A stretch of 38,415 nt of DNA, from the NCBI GenBank assembly GCA_026645875.1, contig JAPKMQ010000003.1:1-38415 (forward strand), in the 5' to 3' direction. Position 1 is the stretch's first letter. Every line of letters begins with the position of its first letter. The position numbers and the translations under genes are program-made. The notes below the pieces were generated by a model that saw only the letters and a list, made by a program, of their open reading frames with translations, did not search any database and had not been told where the DNA came from. Origin of the DNA: Longilinea sp. (GTDB taxonomy: Bacteria; Chloroflexota; Anaerolineae; Anaerolineales; Anaerolineaceae). Shown in pieces: positions 33,908 to 38,415 of this stretch.

Positions 33908-34924
33908 TTATCTTCTCCGTACCAGGCCGCGCAAGGATTCCACACGCGCCTCTGGCAAACCGGGCAGCGTCCCCAGCGCGTAAAACGGGCCGCATCCCTC
34001 CATCACCAGAGATGCTGAAACGCTCCCACGCAGTGCCGCTTCCAATGGGTCGTAGGTTTCCCGCAGTGTCGCCAAAAAACCACCGCAAAAAGCATCCCCG
34101 GCGCCGGTTGGGTCCAGGATGTGGGCTGGGTAGGCCGGAATTTGCCATCCAGCCCGGCGGACAGAATCATACAGGTATTGCCCGCGCGCGCCGCGTTTGA
34201 CGACCACAAATTCACAGCCGTAGCTGGCGATGGTTTCGGCCATTTCCCACGGATCGCTGCTGCGTCCCTGGAACAGGCTGGCCAGTTTTGTCTCAGAACA
34301 GATGAAAGCCGACAGGCCCTTCACGAGCGGCGGGATGTCATCCCAGAAGATTGGGGTCATATACCCTTCGCCGGGGTCCAGCGTGATGGTGGTCGCCTGC
34401 CCGCGCCGCAATGCCGGCGGGATCAAGTTATGTGAGATGAAATCCATCGGACACAGGTGCGCGGCCGTGGCATCCAGGTAATCCTGGGGGATGTCTGTCA
34501 TGCGCAGGGACAATTTTCCCGGCTGCGTCCGGCTGTCCAATTGAAAGACCGGGCTGGCATAGCCCAGCAGCGATTTTGGAAAAGGTTCACCAAGCCTGGC
34601 AAAGTGCAGCACCGGATTGTCCCGCTGGCAGGTATGCTCGTCCAGGTAAGCAAAAAAAGCGCGCAAATCCACCGCTTCCGGCAGTGTGCGAATGCCGCGC
34701 CGATCGAGGCCGAACCGGTCGAACTGCATCAGCCATTCCTGGGGATAATCCTCGCCCACACGCCCCACCAGGCCGCAACTGTTACCCCACAGGCGCAAAC
34801 CAGTCGCGGCGTAATACAGGCTGCCGCCTGGAATGTCAACCTGCGGTTTGCCCGTCACCGACAGGATTGTATCGCGGGTCAGCAGGCCAAAAAGCAGGTA
34901 TCGCAACAGTGGAGTGCTATCCAA
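33908..34924 (-). CDS. PfkB/ribokinase-family carbohydrate kinase
   Basis: 338 residues. It starts at a TTG (34924), since no ATG or GTG fits the frame; a purine-rich AGAAGGG lies eleven bases upstream. The C-terminal signature DPTGAGDAF (271-279) contains the catalytic base D277 and the anion hole, and a glycine pair IPGGS (31-35) marks the sugar-binding side. The protein is ATP-dependent and cytoplasmic. The substrate could be a sugar or a nucleoside. It is directly followed by the M20 peptidase gene with no gap. Confidence 0.82.
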   Translation of the reverse strand: MDSTPLLRYLLFGLLTRDTILSVTGKPQVDIPGGSLYYAATGLRLWGNSCGLVGRVGEDYPQEWLMQFDRFGLDRRGIRTLPEAVDLRAFFAYLDEHTCQRDNPVLHFARLGEPFPKSLLGYASPVFQLDSRTQPGKLSLRMTDIPQDYLDATAAHLCPMDFISHNLIPPALRRGQATTITLDPGEGYMTPIFWDDIPPLVKGLSAFICSETKLASLFQGRSSDPWEMAETIASYGCEFVVVKRGARGQYLYDSVRRAGWQIPAYPAHILDPTGAGDAFCGGFLATLRETYDPLEAALRGSVSASLVMEGCGPFYALGTLPGLPEARVESLRGLVRRR

Positions 34925-34982
34925 GAAGTATGCGCCCTTCTGATGGGATTGGATGGATAAAAAAGAGAGTCAGATCAGATAA

Positions 34983-35011
34983 CAAAACCCCTCACGGTCA
35001 TTGCGAGGGGT
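34983..35011 (-). terminator. Intrinsic terminator after the small membrane protein gene
   Basis: ACCCCTC and GAGGGGT pair around an 11-base loop and run into TTTTGTT on the minus strand, 21 bases past the stop codon. Confidence 0.75.
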
Positions 35012-35032
35012 CATAGCAGGGATCGAGCAAAA

Positions 35033-35233
35033 TCACTTGTTGATCAGGTCTGCAAGCAAACGCAGGACGCCCAAAACGCCGAGCCCCACCTTGACGCCAT
35101 CGCCCGCCGTAAGCTGCGGTTGGGTCTGCGTTTGCTCACTTCGCTGCACCAAAATCAGCCCGGCGAGAATGCCCAAGGCCGCGCCCAACGCGACGGTGAT
35201 TAATAAGGTTTTCTTTTTCCACTGGCTATCCAT
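35033..35233 (-). CDS. Small single-helix membrane protein of unknown function
   Basis: 66 residues from the ATG at 35233, five bases after GAGG; an ATG and a GTG directly before it are alternatives. A basic N-terminus (WKKK) leads into one long hydrophobic helix (about 9-29), then a polar QTQTQPQ linker and a second weakly hydrophobic C-terminal helix. I do not recognise a family. It is the second gene after a two-helix membrane protein, 28 bases apart, and ends at a terminator. Confidence 0.6.
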   Translation of the reverse strand: MDSQWKKKTLLITVALGAALGILAGLILVQRSEQTQTQPQLTAGDGVKVGLGVLGVLRLLADLINK

Positions 35234-35261
35234 CATCACCTCTTTGCCCTAAAAACCGGGG

Positions 35262-35693
35262 TTATCGTTTAAAAATGGCCGAAAACAACGCCTTCAGGCT
35301 GGCCAACCAGCCCTGGATGGAAAAAACGGGCTTTGCGGATTGGTTCGCGGCCCGGTGCACGCCGGTTTCAATGCGGTAAAAGACAGCCTGAACCTTGCGG
35401 TCCAATCCGGGCAGCCTCCCGTATATGCGCGCCGTCAGGTAGATCAATCCAATCACCACCGCCAGAAGAAGGATGGCGCTCAGGCACAACGGCAGAATCA
35501 CAAGGATCGCAGAAACGTTTGCCCAGTGGGTCATCGATGGTCCCGGCGCCGTCGCCGCGACCACCGCCCAAACCGCCACGCCCAGCACAATCAGGGCGGT
35601 AAGACCCAACGGCAGCCAGATCTGCAGCAGCCGCTGGCGGCGGTGCTGGCTCTGGGCAAACGTTGCCGGGGGTCTGGCCGGTTTAAAATCCAT
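35262..35693 (-). CDS. Two-helix membrane protein of unknown function
   Basis: 143 residues. A basic N-terminal region is followed by two hydrophobic helices (about 26-47 and 61-87), then a basic, amphipathic C-terminus. No catalytic motif or known family is seen. There is no ribosome site; instead TGCTACAAT sits exactly six bases before the ATG, so the message may be leaderless. It appears to be the first gene of a two-gene unit of small membrane proteins. Confidence 0.65.
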   Translation of the reverse strand: MDFKPARPPATFAQSQHRRQRLLQIWLPLGLTALIVLGVAVWAVVAATAPGPSMTHWANVSAILVILPLCLSAILLLAVVIGLIYLTARIYGRLPGLDRKVQAVFYRIETGVHRAANQSAKPVFSIQGWLASLKALFSAIFKR

Positions 35694-35699
35694 GAAATG

Positions 35700-35708
35700 A
35701 TTGTAGCA
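35700..35708 (-). promoter_or_regulatory. Extended -10 box six bases before an ATG
   Basis: TGCTACAAT on the minus strand, followed by six bases and the ATG at 35693. It lies in the short gap after malic enzyme, so the downstream pair can be transcribed on its own. Confidence 0.6.
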
Positions 35709-35714
35709 TGAATC

Positions 35715-36995
35715 CTAACGGTTTCGCGACAGGTCAGCCAGTTTGATTTCGTACTGCTCCAGGTCCAGATGCCGCTGGGCCACCCCGCTGGCAACGGCCG
35801 CGCGGGCAACCGCGCCCGCCTCCCACTGGCATACGCGCGGATCCAGCGGTTTGGGTACCAGGTAATCGCGGCCATACTCCAGCCGGTTGACGCCGTACGC
35901 GCGCAGCACCACAGCCGGAACCTGCTCCTTTGCAAGTCTGGCCAGGGACTGCGAGGCCGCGATCTTCATCGCATCGTTGATCTGGCGGGCACGCGTATCC
36001 AGCGCCCCCCGAAAGATGAACGGAAAGCCCAGCACGTTGTTGATCTGGTTGGGATAATCGGAGCGGCCGGTCGCCACGATGGCATCGGGGCGGGCTTTGA
36101 CGGCCACGTCGTACGGAATTTCCGGCTCGGGGTTCGCCATCGCGAACACGATTGGGTTCGCCCGCATGCGCTGCAGCATTTCGGGCGAGACCACATTGGC
36201 GGCCGACAGCCCAATAAACACATCCGCACCTTCCATCACTTGGGCAAGCGTGGCCGGGCGGTCGCCACGGGCATAAATTTCTTTCTCAGGGAACATCATT
36301 TCCGGCCGGCCCTGATACACCAGCCCGGCCAGATCGCACATCTGGATGTTTTCCAAAGGCACGCCCAATTTGACCAGTTGATTGGCGCACGCAATGGCGG
36401 CCGCGCCCGCGCCCGAAAACACTACCCTAATCTCGTCAAGCGTTCGGCCAGTGATCTCGAGTGCATTGATCAACGCAGCGCCCAGGATGATGGCCGTGCC
36501 ATGCTGGTCGTCGTGAAATACCGGGATATCCAGCATTTCCTGGAGGCGGCTCTCAATATAAAAGCACTCCGGGGAACGGATATCTTCCAGGTTGATGCCG
36601 CCAAACGTTGGCGCGATGGCCGCCACGACGTCGATCAGCCGGTCAGGATCTTCGGTGGCCACTTCAATGTCAAACACATCGATGTTCGCGAACTTCTTAA
36701 ACAGCACGCCTTTGCCTTCCATCACCGGTTTCGAGGCCAACGCCCCGCGGTTACCCAGCCCCAGGATGGCCGTGCCGTTCGAGATCACCGCGACCAGGTT
36801 GCCTTTGCCGGTGTATTCATAGGCCAATTGCGGATCGCGGTCAATTTCAAGCACCGGTGCCGCCACTCCGGGGGTGTAGGCCAGCGAAAGATCGCGCTGC
36901 GATTTCAGTGGTTTTGAGGGCACTACGCTGATCTTACCCGGAACGTCATTCAGATGGTGGTATTCCAGGGCCTCTTCACGTGTCACATGAATCAT
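35715..36995 (-). CDS. NAD(P)-dependent malic enzyme
   Basis: 426 residues, the short bacterial form without a phosphotransacetylase domain. It oxidatively decarboxylates malate to pyruvate in the cytoplasm. Seen are the catalytic tyrosine Y40 in [10 protein letters not shown], lysine K95 in [11 protein letters not shown], the metal ligands E137, D138 and D162 in NLEDI and FHDDQHGTA, and the nucleotide-binding GAGAAA (195-200). NAD versus NADP use is not certain. GAGG lies seven bases before the ATG. Confidence 0.94.
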   Translation of the reverse strand: MIHVTREEALEYHHLNDVPGKISVVPSKPLKSQRDLSLAYTPGVAAPVLEIDRDPQLAYEYTGKGNLVAVISNGTAILGLGNRGALASKPVMEGKGVLFKKFANIDVFDIEVATEDPDRLIDVVAAIAPTFGGINLEDIRSPECFYIESRLQEMLDIPVFHDDQHGTAIILGAALINALEITGRTLDEIRVVFSGAGAAAIACANQLVKLGVPLENIQMCDLAGLVYQGRPEMMFPEKEIYARGDRPATLAQVMEGADVFIGLSAANVVSPEMLQRMRANPIVFAMANPEPEIPYDVAVKARPDAIVATGRSDYPNQINNVLGFPFIFRGALDTRARQINDAMKIAASQSLARLAKEQVPAVVLRAYGVNRLEYGRDYLVPKPLDPRVCQWEAGAVARAAVASGVAQRHLDLEQYEIKLADLSRNR

Positions 36996-37036
36996 CGGGA
37001 AACCTCATTTGCGCTTTTGATCACAATCCATCCCCT

Positions 37037-37042
37037 ATTGTA
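37037..37042 (-). promoter_or_regulatory. Candidate -10 box of the malic enzyme gene
   Basis: TACAAT on the minus strand, about 42 bases before the ATG. The -35 region is weak. Confidence 0.4.
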
Positions 37043-37179
37043 CCTGCATGCTTTCCTCTGGTGAATTGCAAACCAGGCCGGTTTTATCGGCAAGGAGGCG
37101 AATCAGGCATCAGAAAACGTGTTGGCATTGTTTATGAACAAGAGAGCATGCAGGAATACACGAATAAACGTTTTTCAGG

Positions 37180-37185
37180 TATAAT
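37180..37185 (+). promoter_or_regulatory. Candidate -10 box upstream of the structured region and recX
   Basis: TATAAT, 413 bases before recX. No clear -35. CGAATAAACGTTTT just upstream (from 37161) looks slightly like a LexA site, but it is not a true palindrome. Confidence 0.4.
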
Positions 37186-37598
37186 AGGTTCAGATTGCAT
37201 CAGGATTTATTCTGACCCGTACCTTCAAAAACCGTCTGGAAGGGTGCGGCCAGAAAATTGACTTTTGAATTGTCGGGGTTTTCTCTCGAAACGAGAGTTA
37301 AGTTCTTGAAAATGGGTGGACATCAGGTGCTCATCGCAGCGTTATTGCCAGCTATCTGGATTCTCACGGCGGATTGCCCGCCGGGGAGGAAACATGGCAT
37401 GACCCCTGGTCACGGCAACGGAAAACGGCTTTTCCGCCGCGCTCAGGCCACGGCGCACAGCCTGCCTGGGGTTTGTTCTCACCCAGTTTGACCGAACAAC
37501 CATCCTGCTCAGCCGCCGGCAGCGGCTGACCCGGACACCCCCACAATTGAGAAGCTTTTTGGCCGTTTCCACCAGGTGGCGCATGGCTGTGAACTTGG

Positions 37599-38276
37599 AT
37601 GGAACACAAGATAACGGCGCTCAAAGCACAGAAGCGGAATCCCAACCGGATTAACGTTTACCTGGATGGGAGTTTTGCGTTCGGGCTGGCGCGGATCGTG
37701 GCGGCCTGGCTGCAAATTGGCCAGGTGATCAGCGACGAGAAAATCCAAACCCTCCAGTCACAGGATACCGTCGAGGTGGCCTATCAGAAAGCCCTGCACT
37801 TTCTCAGCTTCCGGCCGCGGACTGAAAACGAAATCCGCCGGAAGTTGAAGGACGCCGGGTTTGAAGAGGAAATCGCCGATCCAATCTTGCAGCGCTTACG
37901 CGATGCTGGGATGGTATCGGATACGGAATTTGCCCGCAATTGGATTGAAAGCCGCGGCACGTTCAAGCCTCGCGGCCGCAGGGCTTTGACCCAAGAATTG
38001 CGACAAAAGGGCGTTTCAGAAGAAATCATACATGCAGCGCTGGTTGAAATGGATGACGAATCCGACCTTGCCTACCGGGCAGGCTTGCGCTACGCCAAAC
38101 GGTTGACGCAGGCTGATTGGGAAACGTTTCGCGAGAGACTAACGGCCTTTTTAGGACGGCGCGGTTTTTCTTACGGAACCATCGCCCCCCAGGTACACAA
38201 GATTTGGGATGATATTCAAAGCGACCAGGGCAAAGACCAGACTCTGACAGAAGAGGAATTGGACAATTATGAATAA
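37599..38276 (+). CDS. recX: Regulatory protein RecX
   Basis: 225 residues. RecX binds RecA and limits its filament growth. The N-terminus (ITALKAQKRNPNRINVYLDGSFAF) has the typical short beta strands, then repeated three-helix RecX units: ALHFLSFRPRTENEIRRKL, a second with DAGMVSDTEFARNWIESR and KPRGRRALTQELRQKGV, and a third near the end. No recA gene is in view. The ribosome site is poor. The 3' end overlaps the start of the next gene by eight bases. Confidence 0.9.
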   Translation: MEHKITALKAQKRNPNRINVYLDGSFAFGLARIVAAWLQIGQVISDEKIQTLQSQDTVEVAYQKALHFLSFRPRTENEIRRKLKDAGFEEEIADPILQRLRDAGMVSDTEFARNWIESRGTFKPRGRRALTQELRQKGVSEEIIHAALVEMDDESDLAYRAGLRYAKRLTQADWETFRERLTAFLGRRGFSYGTIAPQVHKIWDDIQSDQGKDQTLTEEELDNYE

Positions 38277-38415
38277 CCCTTGGATTTGGCTCATAATTAT
38301 TTTGGCGGACATCATCGTCCTGGGCGTGATCGTGTTTTTCGTCACGCGCGCGATGAACGACCGCTTCCGGCGCGAATTGCAAGGCCGCGCTGATAACGCG
38401 CTCAATCAGGCTGTT
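38269..38415 (+). CDS. N-terminal fragment of a single-helix membrane protein
   Basis: 49 codons, cut by the right edge. The ATG overlaps the end of recX, implying coupling. A hydrophobic helix (about 4-25) is followed by a charged stretch, NDRFRRELQGRADNALNQA, that looks like the start of a coiled coil. RNase Y has this layout and can follow recX in other bacteria, and RmuC is similar; neither can be confirmed from this fragment. Confidence 0.5.
   Translation, partial: MNNPWIWLIIILADIIVLGVIVFFVTRAMNDRFRRELQGRADNALNQAV

Larger units (their letters stand above)
36996..37598. other. 603-base gene-free region before recX with a chain of hairpins
   Basis: Holds a candidate malic enzyme -10 box, a plus-strand TATAAT at 37180-37185 and then about 400 bases without a credible gene. 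Hairpins seen include CTCTCG/CGAGAG (37283-37297), CGGCGG/CCGCCG (37367-37383), TGACC/GGTCA (37400-37412), CGGAAAA/TTTTCCG (37419-37436), CAGGC/GCCTG (37444-37464) and CAGCCGC/GCGGCTG (37510-37528). This density suggests a structured RNA, either a long recX leader or a separate small RNA. I could not match it to RNase P, tmRNA, SRP RNA or a riboswitch I know. Confidence 0.4.

Noticed and set aside
37384-37400. GGAGGAAA stretch resembling the RNase P RNA core
   Set aside because: The invariant bases that should follow are missing, and no other RNase P conserved regions are found nearby.
37258-37491. 77-codon open frame before recX
   Set aside because: No ribosome site, no family resemblance, and it runs through several hairpins; more likely non-coding.
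37583-37654. 23-residue open frame overlapping the recX start
   Set aside because: It has a partial ribosome-like AGGTGG, but its product has no features and it overlaps the conserved RecX N-terminus.

Overview
The window is a GC-rich (clearly above half G+C), gene-dense stretch of bacterial chromosome with no phage, insertion sequence, CRISPR array or other mobile DNA that I can see. Gene content points to Chloroflexota, probably an Anaerolineae-like lineage. The basis is paired FemAB-like transferases in a polysaccharide operon, a cydAB oxidase with its own cydDC exporter, a VIT/von Willebrand A surface protein, a TgpA-like transglutaminase, a leuS T-box, and prfA-prmC-tsaC. This placement is inference from gene content; no rRNA or other phylogenetic marker was compared.

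Layout. 1-7455 (minus) reads as one long operon: RidA, a family 2 glycosyltransferase, a polyprenyl-phosphate sugar transferase, a membrane nucleotide-sugar dehydratase, FemAB-like protein, Nudix hydrolase, a second FemAB-like protein, and the first 22 codons of a D-cysteine desulfhydrase-like gene running off the left edge. Most junctions overlap by 1-4 bases or are separated by 3-20. 7541-9946 (minus) is cydA-cydB. 10291-12822 (plus) is prfA-prmC-tsaC. 12975-18917 (minus) is cydD-cydC followed by the VIT/vWA protein. bioY (plus) then faces a creatininase-family gene and leuS (both minus). leuS has a transcriptional T-box leader with a CUC leucine specifier, and two alanine tRNAs lie upstream of it.

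23749-28761 (plus) carries an M24 aminopeptidase, an MFS transporter, a metallo-beta-lactamase-fold hydrolase and an anchored zinc protease. PAP2 phosphatase-YtxH (minus) diverges from a TgpA-like transglutaminase (plus). After these come an M20 peptidase with a PfkB kinase, a two-gene unknown membrane cassette, malic enzyme (all minus), then recX and the start of a membrane protein (plus) at the right edge.

How they fit: the left third builds and decorates a cell-surface polymer; cydABDC makes and matures a high-affinity bd oxidase; prfA, prmC, tsaC, leuS and the tRNAs serve translation. The most unusual signals are regulatory. They are the leuS T-box, a recurrent geometry of -10 box, six bases, then ATG that suggests leaderless mRNAs, a 36-base palindrome between cydD and bioY, and a 603-base gene-free stretch before recX with a promoter-like box and a chain of hairpins. 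I found no convincing wholly new multi-gene system.
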